The notes beneath the pieces are model-generated. The model was not told the origin of the DNA. It did not search any database and saw only the letters and a program-made list of their open reading frames with translations. A stretch of DNA of 64,000 bases from Spongiivirga sp046524175 (GTDB lineage Bacteria > Bacteroidota > Bacteroidia > Flavobacteriales > Flavobacteriaceae), in contig NZ_JBEFZF010000005.1 of NCBI RefSeq assembly GCF_046524175.1, positions 324,712 to 388,711 on the forward strand, written 5' to 3'. The position numbers and the translations under genes were made by a program. Below, one piece after another: positions 16,059 through 25,921 of the stretch. Numbering within the stretch: position 1 is the stretch's first letter; every line of letters begins with the position of its first letter.

Positions 16059-18110
16059 ATGAAAACTTCTTTAACTAACATCCTTCTTTTCTTTGCTTTT
16101 TTTAGTTTTTTCTTCGTAGTCAATGCTCAAAATGACGAGTGGCATATTTCAACCACTGATAATTCTGATTATACCGGTATCGCTATCGCCAACGGAAGAA
16201 TCGGAATGCTCTCTTCTAAAAAACCATTAGAAATACAACATGTTGTACTAAATAATGTATACGATGTTGATCCGAACCTAAAAGTGAGTCAGATTTTACA
16301 CGGAATGAATTTTGGTAACCTAGATATGTATATCGATGGCGAAAAAATATCAGAAGATAATATCAGTAATTGGAAACAAACTATGAATATGAAGGAAGCT
16401 GCCTTTACTACTTCCTTTTCATTTAAAAATAAGGCGGATGTTTCATGCACCCTGTACGCACTTAGAAACATCCAGTACGCATCCTACATAGACATTAAAG
16501 TAACTGCCAAAAAAACAATAGATTTAAAGATTGCAGGAAAGATTATCGTGCCTAAAGAATATCAAAAACCTACCAACACCTATCAAGTACTTAAAGATGT
16601 AGAAACCACCATGCCCATTTTACAATCAAAAGCTAAGAGTCCTTTCGGAAAACATCTTGTCAGCACATCGGGGACCTTTGTTTGGCACGCTATTAATTCT
16701 TCCAGAGAACACCAAAGGCCCGAACTAAAACATGAGGTTATTTCAGACTATGAGAACACTCTTTCATGGCAACAGCAAATTAAAAAAGGGAACACTTTAG
16801 AATTTGCTTGGACCGGAGCACAATGTACTACCAAAGATTTTGCCGACCCAAAATCAGAATCAGAACGCATTGTTATTTATAATTTGCTGAATAGTCGTGA
16901 AGTCCTTTTGGGACAACATAAAAAGCAATGGGAAGCACTGTGGGAAGGTGATATCATTATTGAAGGTGACCTAACCTCCCAACAGGATGTTCGCCTTGCC
17001 CTTTATCATTTATATGCATTCGGCCGGGGTGATTCAGATCTAAGTATCGCACCCATGGGTTTATCACTTCAAATACCTTATAACGGACATATTTTTTGGG
17101 ATACGGAATTATGGATGTTTCCACCGCTACTTATATTCAACCAAGATATTGCAGGTTCGTTGGTTAACTACCGTTCTGACAGATTAGATAAAGCAAAACA
17201 GCGCGCACTAAACTATGGATATAAAGGTGCTATGTTTCCATGGGAAAGCGATGATACCGGAGAGGAAGCAACACCGCCATTTGCATTAACAGGGCCATTT
17301 GAGCATCATATTACTGCCGATATTGGCATCGCTTTTTGGAACTACTATAGGGTAACCAAAGACAAACGTTGGTTACAGGAAAAAGGATTTCCAGTGTTGA
17401 AGGCGGTGGCAGACTTTTGGGTAAGTCGTGTCACTAAAAATAATGATGGTAGTTTTTCGATTAATAATGTAGTTGGCGCCAATGAATTTGCCCCTAATGT
17501 AAATGATAACGCTTTTACGAATGGTGCCGCAATAACTGCCTTAAATTATGCTGTTTTAGCCGCTAAAGAGTTAAACATCGACCCGGATCAACAGTGGACC
17601 GAAGTGGCATCCAAAATAAGAATCTTAAAGTTTAAAGATGGTACTACTAAAGAACATAGCCACTATAATGGCGAGCGGATTAAACAGGCTGATGTCAATT
17701 TACTCTCCTACCCTTTAAATGTGGTAAACGATGAAAAGACCATTTTAAAAGACCTCAAGTACTATGAACCAAAACTAGCAAAAGAAGGTCCTGCAATGGG
17801 TAAATCAATTTTTGCTGTATTGTACGCAAGACAAGGAGATGCAAAAAATGCATTTAGGCTTTTTAAAGATAGTTATGTACCTAATCAACAAGCACCTTTT
17901 GGTGCCTTATCTGAAGTAGCTACTTCCAACTTCTCTTATTTTGCTACCGGTGCGGGTGGTATGCTACAAAGTGTGTTATTCGGATTTGCCGGATTAGAGT
18001 TTTCTAGTGAAGGAATTATTCAAAAAAATCCCATTTTACCCAAGCAATGGAAATCGTTAACCATTAAAGGTGTAGGTCCCGATAAAAAAACATACAGAAT
18101 TGACCAGTAG
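16059..18110 (+). CDS. Exported glycoside hydrolase family 65 protein
   Basis: 683 residues with a signal peptide (ending in VNAQ). The GHIFWDTELWMFPPLL and RALNYGYKGAMFPWESDDTGEE blocks and VVGANEFAPNVNDNAFTN are GH65 hallmarks; Glu476 in GANEF corresponds to the general acid of the PDEYH...NNAYTN motif of family phosphorylases. GH65 contains both phosphorylases (kojibiose, maltose, trehalose) and hydrolases acting on alpha-glucosides, such as the glucosyl-galactosyl-hydroxylysine glucosidases. An exported protein cannot easily use intracellular phosphate, so a hydrolase is the better guess. It is monocistronic between the thioesterase and a convergent UPF0173 gene. Confidence 0.85.
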   Translation: MKTSLTNILLFFAFFSFFFVVNAQNDEWHISTTDNSDYTGIAIANGRIGMLSSKKPLEIQHVVLNNVYDVDPNLKVSQILHGMNFGNLDMYIDGEKISEDNISNWKQTMNMKEAAFTTSFSFKNKADVSCTLYALRNIQYASYIDIKVTAKKTIDLKIAGKIIVPKEYQKPTNTYQVLKDVETTMPILQSKAKSPFGKHLVSTSGTFVWHAINSSREHQRPELKHEVISDYENTLSWQQQIKKGNTLEFAWTGAQCTTKDFADPKSESERIVIYNLLNSREVLLGQHKKQWEALWEGDIIIEGDLTSQQDVRLALYHLYAFGRGDSDLSIAPMGLSLQIPYNGHIFWDTELWMFPPLLIFNQDIAGSLVNYRSDRLDKAKQRALNYGYKGAMFPWESDDTGEEATPPFALTGPFEHHITADIGIAFWNYYRVTKDKRWLQEKGFPVLKAVADFWVSRVTKNNDGSFSINNVVGANEFAPNVNDNAFTNGAAITALNYAVLAAKELNIDPDQQWTEVASKIRILKFKDGTTKEHSHYNGERIKQADVNLLSYPLNVVNDEKTILKDLKYYEPKLAKEGPAMGKSIFAVLYARQGDAKNAFRLFKDSYVPNQQAPFGALSEVATSNFSYFATGAGGMLQSVLFGFAGLEFSSEGIIQKNPILPKQWKSLTIKGVGPDKKTYRIDQ

Positions 18111-18165
18111 ATTGGTTAGATTCAACTGATTTCAGTATGAAAAAACTATTTCAAAAACTGTCAAA

Positions 18166-18843
18166 TTACACTTCGATACTACTTCCAACCTCTAAAAGAA
18201 TTAACTCTTTACTAGCACTTGAAAACTTATTTTTTGCCTCCTCTTTATCAATCTCGATATACCCAAAAGTATCATAGTGAATACCGAGTACACGATTACA
18301 TTCAACGAAATCAGAAGCAACGACAGCGTCATCAACACCCATAGTAAAATTATCGCCGATAGGAAATACAGCTAGGTCTAGAGCGGTCTGCATTGGTATC
18401 AATTTCATATCCATCGTTAAGGCCGTATCTCCGGCTATATAAATGTTTTTATCTGCCTCCATAACAAACCCTCCCGGTTGACCGCCATAAGTACCATCAC
18501 CAAAAGACGATGTATGCACAGCGTTGACATACTTCACTTTTCCAAAATCAAAATTCCATGCTCCTCCATGATTCATTGGGTGCACTTTATGTCCCTTTGC
18601 CTGATAATGCATTGCTATTTCGTAATTAGATACAATGATGGCTCCAGTATGTTTTGCAAGAGCATCGACATCAGCAGTATGATCAAAATGGGCATGCGTT
18701 ACCAGAATAAAGTCCGCTTTAAGTTCCGTTAACTTTATCTTTTCTTTTGCTAGCGGATTTTCAGTAATGAATGGGTCAATAATAATGTTTTTTGTCCCGG
18801 TTTCTATTCCAATACAGCCATGGCCGTAAGCAGTAATTTTCAT
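18166..18843 (-). CDS. UPF0173 metal-dependent hydrolase (metallo-beta-lactamase fold)
   Basis: 225 residues. VTHAHFDHTAD is the HxHxDH zinc motif, AVHTSSFGDG and the later AGDTALTMDMK and GIHYDTFG supply further metal ligands in the order found in UPF0173 (YtkL-like) hydrolases. Cytoplasmic, full length, substrate unknown in the family. Convergent with the GH65 gene and divergent from the Na/Pi symporter, with about 90 bp upstream. Confidence 0.88.
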   Translation of the reverse strand: MKITAYGHGCIGIETGTKNIIIDPFITENPLAKEKIKLTELKADFILVTHAHFDHTADVDALAKHTGAIIVSNYEIAMHYQAKGHKVHPMNHGGAWNFDFGKVKYVNAVHTSSFGDGTYGGQPGGFVMEADKNIYIAGDTALTMDMKLIPMQTALDLAVFPIGDNFTMGVDDAVVASDFVECNRVLGIHYDTFGYIEIDKEEAKNKFSSASKELILLEVGSSIEV

Positions 18844-18932
18844 AATGCTTATTAATTAATAATTTAAGAAAATTACAAAAAAACACACTAACAATTATAT
18901 TTGCTTCCAGTAGTTAATTAGCACCACGGCGC

Positions 18933-20696
18933 ATGCAATACCGATTCTATGAAATACTTCAATTAATTGGTTCCTTAGGGTTGTTCCTTTTCGGAATGAA
19001 AGTAATGAGCGATGCATTACTTAATCTGGCAGGCAACAAGATGCGATCTTTTCTTGCAAGGATGACTTCTAATAGGGTTTTTGGTATAGCAACCGGTTTT
19101 TTAATCACCTCTGTTATTCAATCATCTTCAGCAACCACCTTAATGGTAGTAAGTTTCGCAAATGCCTCTTTACTCACCTTAACAGAATCGATTAGTGTAA
19201 TAATGGGAGCAAATATTGGCACGACCATAACCGCTTGGTTGATTACCATTTTAGGTTTTAAAGTAAGTATGAGTGCTATCGCTTTACCATTAGTTGGTTT
19301 TGGTTTTGCATTCACCTTTATAAAAAAGGAAAAGGCAAAAGATTGGGGTGGATTCATCATTGGCTTTGCAATACTTTTCATAGGACTTCAGTTTTTGAAG
19401 GAAGCTATGCCCAACATTAATGAAAACCCTGAAATTTTAGCATTCTTATCTAAATACACAGATCTTGGTTTCTGGTCCATACTGCTATTTTTATTAATAG
19501 GTACAGTTTTGACGGTTGTCATACAATCTTCAAGTGCTACGATGGCTTTAACTTTGATTATGACCGCTCAAGGTTGGATTCCTTTTGAAATGGCTGCAGC
19601 TATGGTCCTGGGTGAAAATGTGGGTACCACCATAACCGCAAATCTCGCTGCCATTGTAGGTAATTTTAATGCGAAGCGAACGGCAAGAGCACATCTTATA
19701 TTTAATTTACTAGGGGTGCTTTGGATGCTTATTTTATTTTATCCTTTTCTGCGATTTATTAGCTGGCTATCGACAGAATTGGGATCGGAATCACCCTATG
19801 TAAGCGCTGCTGCTGTTCCTGTAGCAATTTCCCTGTTTCACACGGCATTTAACATAACAAATACCTTGTTATTGGTTTGGTTTGTCAAACCTATTGCGAA
19901 GATTGTACAGCGATTTGTTCCGGAAAAAATGATACCTGAAAGGGCCATAGATGAACCAAAGTTTCTTACAAAGGAATCAAAAAAGTACCCTGAAACCGCA
20001 ATTGTAGCATTACTAGAAGAATCGAAGTATCTTTTTGAACATGCCATTTTTCAAATTGTTGCGAACGGACTAAATATTCAAAGAGATGATATTAAATCAG
20101 AACTGAGAATTCGAGAAGTCATTGAAAAATCCACTAAAGATCTTAAAACAGATGTCCGAGATTTATACTATCGAAAAGTAAAATCTATATACGGACAAAT
20201 ACTTACTTACATGAGCAATGTTCAAACAAAAGTGAACTTTAATAACGAACAAAGCGAGCGCCTCACTGAAATACAGGTTGCAAACCGTAAAATGGTACGT
20301 ATCATCAGAGAAATCACAGAAATAAGCAGAAGTATTTCTACCTATTTAAATTCAGAAAATGAACACCTCGGTGATATGTACAATTCCTTCCGAAAGAAAG
20401 TGGCCAAAACCCTTCGGATTATTTATCTTTTTAGGACTGAGAAAGACAGGTTTTCTTATCATGAAAAACTTATAAAACTTAGTGTTAGGGCTCAGGAAGA
20501 AGCGTTAACGGGAAATAGAAAAATCGATAAACTTATACGCGACAATTTAATATCAGTAGATATGGCATCGTCGCTAGTAAACGATAACGACCATATTAAC
20601 AACATTATTAAAGAACTAATCAATGTGGCTCATCTATTATATGAAGGTTACGATCCATTGACCGAAAATAATGGGATTAATACTGGCACTAAATAA
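18933..20696 (+). CDS. Na+/phosphate symporter family protein with PhoU-like tail
   Basis: 587 residues. The membrane part (about 1-330) carries the two inverted QSSSAT motifs of the NptA/Na-Pi cotransporter family (Gln63 and Gln198), each followed by GxNIGTTIT or GENVGTTIT. Residues from about 350 to the end are soluble and helical, resembling PhoU, which in this family is fused to the carrier and is thought to sense or gate phosphate flux. It should import or balance phosphate at the inner membrane. It converges with the Pit-family gene, with only 9 bp between the two stops. Confidence 0.9.
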   Translation: MQYRFYEILQLIGSLGLFLFGMKVMSDALLNLAGNKMRSFLARMTSNRVFGIATGFLITSVIQSSSATTLMVVSFANASLLTLTESISVIMGANIGTTITAWLITILGFKVSMSAIALPLVGFGFAFTFIKKEKAKDWGGFIIGFAILFIGLQFLKEAMPNINENPEILAFLSKYTDLGFWSILLFLLIGTVLTVVIQSSSATMALTLIMTAQGWIPFEMAAAMVLGENVGTTITANLAAIVGNFNAKRTARAHLIFNLLGVLWMLILFYPFLRFISWLSTELGSESPYVSAAAVPVAISLFHTAFNITNTLLLVWFVKPIAKIVQRFVPEKMIPERAIDEPKFLTKESKKYPETAIVALLEESKYLFEHAIFQIVANGLNIQRDDIKSELRIREVIEKSTKDLKTDVRDLYYRKVKSIYGQILTYMSNVQTKVNFNNEQSERLTEIQVANRKMVRIIREITEISRSISTYLNSENEHLGDMYNSFRKKVAKTLRIIYLFRTEKDRFSYHEKLIKLSVRAQEEALTGNRKIDKLIRDNLISVDMASSLVNDNDHINNIIKELINVAHLLYEGYDPLTENNGINTGTK

Positions 20697-20705
20697 AAAC
20701 CAAAG

Positions 20706-23009
20706 CTATTCCGTCACTTCAGAATCTGAAGTGTCTTTTTCAGGCATCGATATTGTTGCTGCGGTTACTGAACCATCATAAGCGTTATCATATTGCTCTA
20801 ATAAATTCATGGTCGCTACAATTAGATCTTTGGTTTCTTGTAATAACCCAAAATAGAGTGTCGTGTTTTTCGGACTTGATTCTTCTGTACGGGTACGTTG
20901 AATTTGCTTATTTATCTTATCAGATACCTGATCAAAAAGCTGCTGTTTTTGATCTAGTATAGCGCCAATATGTTCAAAGTTTTTGTTTTCAAAAGTTATT
21001 TGAATTTCATCAAACAATTCATTTAAATTACCTTCTATTTCTTTCAACTCTTTTATTTGATTAAAACGAAGGTTTTTATGATTGTTATTAACGTGTTTAT
21101 AGCTCGCTTTACTAATATATTCAAGCGACTGGGTCATATCTTGTAAATAACCTAAAGTGGTGATGTAAAATTGACTCGCACCATCACTAGACTCATCAAG
21201 ATTTTTAATAAAATAGAAAATGTTATCTCTAAGCTCATCAACCTCGACATTGAGCTTGCTAATTCCTTTTTTATTCTTTTTTAGTCGTGAAAGATCTTGC
21301 CTTGCCAAACTATCTAAAGAAGTACTATAAATTTTGTTACCACGTTTTACAACGGATGAAATATTAGCAGCACTTTCTTGAATAACACCTTGTATCGAGC
21401 TACTTTCTGCTTTCTGAAGACTAGTCTCTGTCTTTATTTCTTTACTTTTTTTCCGATGACTAAGAAAATTACGCGTCAAGAAAAAAGCTGCTAGTAATAG
21501 CAACCCAATTATTCCGGGTAGTTTTAAAAAGTAAATTGCAGCTGCCATAACACTTGCTGCCACAAATGCACTGATAGCCGTAAAAAACCATCCCCCGATA
21601 ACGTTAAGCACTCCGGCTACCCGATATACTGCACTTTCAGTTCCCCAAGCACGATCCGCCAATGAGGTACCCATGGTAACCATAAAAGTTACATAAGTAG
21701 TAGATAGCGGTAATTTCATAGAAGTAGCAATAGAAATAAGTACACTGGCGACCATTAAGTTAACGGATGCCCGTACCATATCAAATGCGGGGGCTTCTTC
21801 TTTTCTTGATCTACTTGCAGGAATTTGTGAAAACTGTTTATCAGAAAACTTTTTAAATCCTTCTGGGGTGATTTTATCGATTGTGTAGTTTGCATTTATA
21901 AAAAAGCGTACAAATATTCTTGACAGGTAATTCGGTTCAAAACGCTCGCTTCCTTCATCTTGACGCGCAAGGTCGACTGATGTTTTCACAACCGCTTTTG
22001 CTTTACTTGAAAACCAAAGGGTTAGTACCATTATTAGTCCAGCTCCTAATAATAATATAGGTTTTGTAGGTACAGCACCAGCAAGACCTTCCATACTATA
22101 TGTTGTTGGGTCAGGTGATCCAGCTAATGTCCAACCTTCATAAGAATTAAAAGCTGCAATGGGCACACCAATAAAATTAACCAAGTCATTACCTGCAAAT
22201 GCCATGGCTAATGCGAACGTACCTAGAATAATAATAATCCTATATATATTGATCTTAAAAAACTGAATAAGCGCAAGTGAAACTATGGTCCAAAAAGCAA
22301 AATTGATCCCCACGGTACCCCAAACATTGCCGTTTACAAACGCTTTTACAGAATCACTCATAAAAGCAGCATTCTTGAAACCTTTGATTAGTAAGAAATA
22401 TACGATAGACGTAACCGCAATTCCACTAAAAACAGCTCCGTAAATAGGTGACAGTTTTTCAAATTTAAATGACAATACCAATCGCGATAAAAATTGTGCC
22501 AAAGCACCTATACTAAACGCTATAAAGACGGATAGTAAGATGCCTACTATGATCTCCAAAGCTTTATCGGAATTGATATAATTGCCAAGTGACAAAAAAG
22601 TTTCAGTCTCGCTTGAGGCTATTTTGATGACGGCTACGCAAACTGCCGCACCTAATAATTCAAAAACAATAGAAACGGTTGTCGAAGTAGGGAGTCCCAT
22701 AGTGTTAAAAAAGTCCAGTAACAGAATGTCTGTTAACATCACGGCGAGGAATATCACCATGATCTCGCTAAACATAAATTGTCCGGGAACGAAAATTCCC
22801 TTTCTAGCAACTTCCATCATTCCACTAGAAGACAAGGCACCAAAAGCAACGCCAATACTGGCAACGATCATGATTGTTTTGAAGGAAACGGCTCTAGAGC
22901 CAATAGCCGAATTTAAGAAGTTAACTGCGTCGTTACTAACACCCACAACTAGGTCAATAATAGCTAAGGTTACTAGGGCAACCAGCATGAAAATATAGAT
23001 ATTCTCCAT
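20706..23009 (-). CDS. Pit-family inorganic phosphate transporter with helical C-terminal domain
   Basis: 767 residues. The duplicated PHO4/Pit signatures are present: VGVSNDAVNFLNSAIGSRA near the N-terminus and AGNDLVNFIGVPIAAFNSYEG around residue 270. Membrane helices continue to about residue 530, with an internal soluble loop after residue 340. The last 200 residues (SLARQDLSRLKKNKKGISKL onward) are soluble and helical, PhoU-like. Pit carriers are low-affinity, metal-phosphate/H+ symporters. Some Bacteroidota homologs have similar long tails. It is convergent with the Na/Pi gene. Confidence 0.9.
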   Translation of the reverse strand: MENIYIFMLVALVTLAIIDLVVGVSNDAVNFLNSAIGSRAVSFKTIMIVASIGVAFGALSSSGMMEVARKGIFVPGQFMFSEIMVIFLAVMLTDILLLDFFNTMGLPTSTTVSIVFELLGAAVCVAVIKIASSETETFLSLGNYINSDKALEIIVGILLSVFIAFSIGALAQFLSRLVLSFKFEKLSPIYGAVFSGIAVTSIVYFLLIKGFKNAAFMSDSVKAFVNGNVWGTVGINFAFWTIVSLALIQFFKINIYRIIIILGTFALAMAFAGNDLVNFIGVPIAAFNSYEGWTLAGSPDPTTYSMEGLAGAVPTKPILLLGAGLIMVLTLWFSSKAKAVVKTSVDLARQDEGSERFEPNYLSRIFVRFFINANYTIDKITPEGFKKFSDKQFSQIPASRSRKEEAPAFDMVRASVNLMVASVLISIATSMKLPLSTTYVTFMVTMGTSLADRAWGTESAVYRVAGVLNVIGGWFFTAISAFVAASVMAAAIYFLKLPGIIGLLLLAAFFLTRNFLSHRKKSKEIKTETSLQKAESSSIQGVIQESAANISSVVKRGNKIYSTSLDSLARQDLSRLKKNKKGISKLNVEVDELRDNIFYFIKNLDESSDGASQFYITTLGYLQDMTQSLEYISKASYKHVNNNHKNLRFNQIKELKEIEGNLNELFDEIQITFENKNFEHIGAILDQKQQLFDQVSDKINKQIQRTRTEESSPKNTTLYFGLLQETKDLIVATMNLLEQYDNAYDGSVTAATISMPEKDTSDSEVTE

Positions 23010-23331
23010 GTCAAAAATTCTGAGGATAAATGTCTTATATAAATTTCATCAGTATGTTACCGTAATGTTATGTTATAGCAGATAATCTAGGTTCTTAGTT
23101 TACATGATAAAATACAACCAAATCAACAAAATTAGTTGCTGGCAAAGATCAAGATTACAGTATAATTAAAATAGCGCTCCATAATGCAAAAATTAAACCA
23201 TTCATTCATAATAAATAATTGGTTATCAGTTAATTATATTTTTAATGTAAATTTAATGTTACCAAATTGTTTCCTAATCAAGAAATTAATGTTATGTTTG
23301 TAATGTAAAGATTAATTAAAACCTACAAAAG
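23010..23331. other. Intergenic region between divergent pit and MORN genes
   Basis: 322 bp, AT-rich, without a coding frame I would support. On the plus side it holds the promoter listed at 23267-23300. On the minus side GATCTTTG near 23147 is one base from the -7 consensus and would give pit a leader of about 130 nt. No repeat or terminator is seen. Confidence 0.5.
23267..23300 (+). promoter_or_regulatory. Bacteroidota promoter for the MORN-repeat gene
   Basis: TTG at 23267-23269, a 23-bp spacer and TATGTTTG at 23293-23300, an exact TAnnTTTG. The start codon lies 32 bp downstream of the -7 element, giving a short leader. Confidence 0.6.
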
Positions 23332-23691
23332 ATGAAAAAGATAATCGCAATAATAGCACTAGTAAGTGTGACTTTTTCTTTTGCCCAAGAGAAAAAGACA
23401 TTAACATTAAATAAAGAGACCAATTTAATAGAAGCTAAGTTATACCATGATAACGGTGTAATGAGTCAAGAAGGTACCTATAATTTAGCTGGTAAATTAG
23501 AAGGTGCTTGGACTAGCTATAATGAATTTGGTAAAAAAACAGCGGTAGGAGAATATACTAATGGCGTTAAAACTGGGAAATGGTTTTTCTGGTCAGACAA
23601 TACTTTAAAAGAAGTTGACTACACAGACAATAGAATCGTAAATGTTAGCCTTTGGACCAATAAGAAGCAAGTAGTTGCTGTTCGAGACTAA
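23332..23691 (+). CDS. Exported MORN-repeat protein
   Basis: 119 residues: a signal peptide (to FSFAQ) and about three MORN_2-type repeats of the form 'G...YHDNGVMSQEGTYNLAGKLEG', 'GAWTSYNEFGKKTAVGEYTNGVKTG', 'KWFFWSDNTLKEVDY'. Databases often call such proteins YwqK-like antitoxins; here there is a signal peptide and no toxin gene, so that label is probably misleading. Likely an extracytoplasmic structural or binding protein. Monocistronic, with its own promoter and a strong terminator. Confidence 0.8.
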   Translation: MKKIIAIIALVSVTFSFAQEKKTLTLNKETNLIEAKLYHDNGVMSQEGTYNLAGKLEGAWTSYNEFGKKTAVGEYTNGVKTGKWFFWSDNTLKEVDYTDNRIVNVSLWTNKKQVVAVRD

Positions 23692-23714
23692 CTAATCTGA
23701 TAATTTAATTACGT

Positions 23715-23749
23715 AAAAAGCCCTAATACTTAGCATTAGGGCTTTTTTT
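23715..23749. terminator. Rho-independent terminator (bidirectional)
   Basis: aaaaagccctaat at 23715-23727 pairs with attagggctttttt ending at 23749, giving a stem of 12 or more pairs with a short loop and T-runs on both strands. It ends the MORN gene and may also act on read-through from the convergent lipoprotein gene. Confidence 0.85.
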
Positions 23750-23856
23750 AATCAGAAAAGCGCCCATTAACATGAACGCTTTTCCTAGGTAAGTATTTGT
23801 ATAATTAATACAAAAAACTATTGCCTTTTATAAACTAACTCTAATTCAAATATTTT

Positions 23857-25890
23857 CTAGTTTCCTGTTGCCCAAGCAAAGGTAGCCACATCAACAGCAG
23901 TGCCATTAAATACATCATCATCAACCGTTGTTAGTGCAGTACCATCAACAATTATATTAGCTACTGGGCCATCATCTTTCATATCGACATTAGTAACGTA
24001 ATTAGTCAAAAGTACATTAGTCATTGTTGCACCAGAGTTCTTTTTAAACTGTAATGCAATACCTTCATTAACATCAGTTACTGCTGTAAAGTTTGTAATT
24101 GTTGGGTTTCCATTAGCCCCATCTGCCTCAATAGCTGTTGAGAAACCAGAAATTGTATGAGACACATAGGTATTTGTCAACGTACCATTCCAACCTTCAG
24201 TCCAGTCAACAGAATCATCTTCGTTATTTTCAGAATAGAAATTCGTAACAGATACTGTCCCGCCAAAAAACTCAACACCATCATCTTTACCATCAATAGC
24301 AGCCACCCACTCAATTGAAGTTCCTGAGCCAACCGCATATAAGGTCAATCCGTTATACTGTGACTCCGCATTAATTTGAGCACCCGCATATCGAATAATT
24401 AAATATCTGATTGATCCTGAATTGTCAGTATCATTAGTACCGCCATAAACAATTTGGCCTACCTCAGCAATTGCGTCAGTACCTTCTGTAGTGGTAGCAT
24501 CACCGGCAATAACAAGTCCGCCCCAAGTACCAGGAGTTTCAGTCGCCGATGTCATTTCTACTGGATTAGCAGCAGTACCTTGTACATCGATAGTTGCTCC
24601 TTTTTGTATTACGATATAGGTGCTTGTCTCATCACCTGCTTCTACATCAGCAGTAATTTTAGTCCCTGCAGGAATTGTTAAAGTAGTCCCCGCTTCCATA
24701 CTTAATGTTCCCTTTAGGAAATACGAAATAGAAGCATCCAATGTCAAATCAGAAGTTTGGCTACCTCCAATAACTTGCGTCGAAACTTGGTTATTACTAT
24801 TTACCCAATCAAACAATGATGCATCGACTGTTGCCGGAGCTACATAACTCAAAGCTGGGTTAGAGGTTTCACCGTCAATAGTAACGTTAGTTAGCGCACC
24901 ATTATCTTTATAATCGATAGATGTTGTGTAGCCTTGTAATGATAATCCGGTAATAGTTGCACCAGATTCTTTTTTAAACTGTAATGCTAAACCTCCTACT
25001 GAAGACACTGCTGTTAGGTTTACTAATGACGGATTTCCGTTATTCCCATCAGCCTCAACAGCGGTAGAAAAACCATCTTCCGTATGAACAATGTAGGCGT
25101 TGGTTAGTGTCCCGTTCCATCCTTCTGTCCAGTCGACTGAATCGTCTTGGTTATTTTCTGAATAGAAGTTGGTCATTGAAACCGTTCCACCAAAAAATTC
25201 AACACCGTCGTCTTCACCATTAATTGTAGCAACATTGGTTATTGTTGTACCTGAACCTACCGCATAAAGTGTTAAGCCATTATACTGTGCTTCTGCATTA
25301 ATTTGTGCTCCTGCATTCTTAATAATCAGATAATTAATTGAACCTGAATTATCAGAATTATTCGTGCCGCCATATCTAATTTGTCCAATTTCTGCGATTG
25401 CATCTGTACCTTCGGTAGTGGTAGCATCACCAGCAATGACCAATCCACCCCAATCACCAGGATTATCATTTGCAGATGTCATTGTAACAGGATTTGACGA
25501 GGTACCTTGAATATTAATTTGAGCTCCTTTTTGAACAACAATATAGGTGTTGGTCTCACTTCCACTTTGAACAGATGCTGTAATTGTAGTTCCTGCAGGA
25601 ATTGTTAATGTCGCACCTGCTTCTACACTAAATGTATTGGTAAGTGTGTATGCAACTGATGCATCTAGCGTTCTATCTTCAGTCATTGATCCTGTAAGAT
25701 TAGTATCTTCACTTATACAAGGCTGGCAAGTCCCACCGCAATCTACACCTGTTTCAGTACCATTTTGGATACCGTCAGAACAGCTAGCCTGAACTGGAGG
25801 AAGATCATCGTCGTTACCACAACTGGTTACTACCAAAGCACCCAATAATAGCATACTTGCAACTTGTGTAAATTTCATCATTGTTTTCAT
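23857..25890 (-). CDS. Surface lipoprotein with two tandem ~300-residue beta-helix-like repeats
   Basis: 677 residues. The signal peptide ends in VVTSC (lipid Cys24), followed by an acidic GNDDD stretch typical of surface-exposed flavobacterial lipoproteins. Residues 36-58 form a small cysteine-rich element (CSDGIQNGTETGVDCGG, Cys 37, 51, 55, 58). Two homologous units follow, about 66-370 and 376-677, each starting with a TLDAS...VEAGATLTIPAGT motif and containing DWGGLVIAGDATTTEGTDA, YLII, EDDGVEFFGGTV and DSVDWTEGWNGTL blocks, consistent with a right-handed beta-helix. The second copy is clearly an internal duplication. It lies 31 bp downstream of the TonB receptor gene, so it is probably that receptor's surface partner. 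Ligand unknown. Confidence 0.75.
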   Translation of the reverse strand: MKTMMKFTQVASMLLLGALVVTSCGNDDDLPPVQASCSDGIQNGTETGVDCGGTCQPCISEDTNLTGSMTEDRTLDASVAYTLTNTFSVEAGATLTIPAGTTITASVQSGSETNTYIVVQKGAQINIQGTSSNPVTMTSANDNPGDWGGLVIAGDATTTEGTDAIAEIGQIRYGGTNNSDNSGSINYLIIKNAGAQINAEAQYNGLTLYAVGSGTTITNVATINGEDDGVEFFGGTVSMTNFYSENNQDDSVDWTEGWNGTLTNAYIVHTEDGFSTAVEADGNNGNPSLVNLTAVSSVGGLALQFKKESGATITGLSLQGYTTSIDYKDNGALTNVTIDGETSNPALSYVAPATVDASLFDWVNSNNQVSTQVIGGSQTSDLTLDASISYFLKGTLSMEAGTTLTIPAGTKITADVEAGDETSTYIVIQKGATIDVQGTAANPVEMTSATETPGTWGGLVIAGDATTTEGTDAIAEVGQIVYGGTNDTDNSGSIRYLIIRYAGAQINAESQYNGLTLYAVGSGTSIEWVAAIDGKDDGVEFFGGTVSVTNFYSENNEDDSVDWTEGWNGTLTNTYVSHTISGFSTAIEADGANGNPTITNFTAVTDVNEGIALQFKKNSGATMTNVLLTNYVTNVDMKDDGPVANIIVDGTALTTVDDDVFNGTAVDVATFAWATGN

Positions 25891-25921
25891 AGTTAAAAAT
25901 TGTTGTTAAAAGATATGTTGG

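Noticed and set aside
23332..23691. MORN protein as antitoxin of a toxin-antitoxin pair
   Set aside because: It carries a signal peptide, stands alone with its own promoter and terminator, and no toxin-like gene is adjacent.
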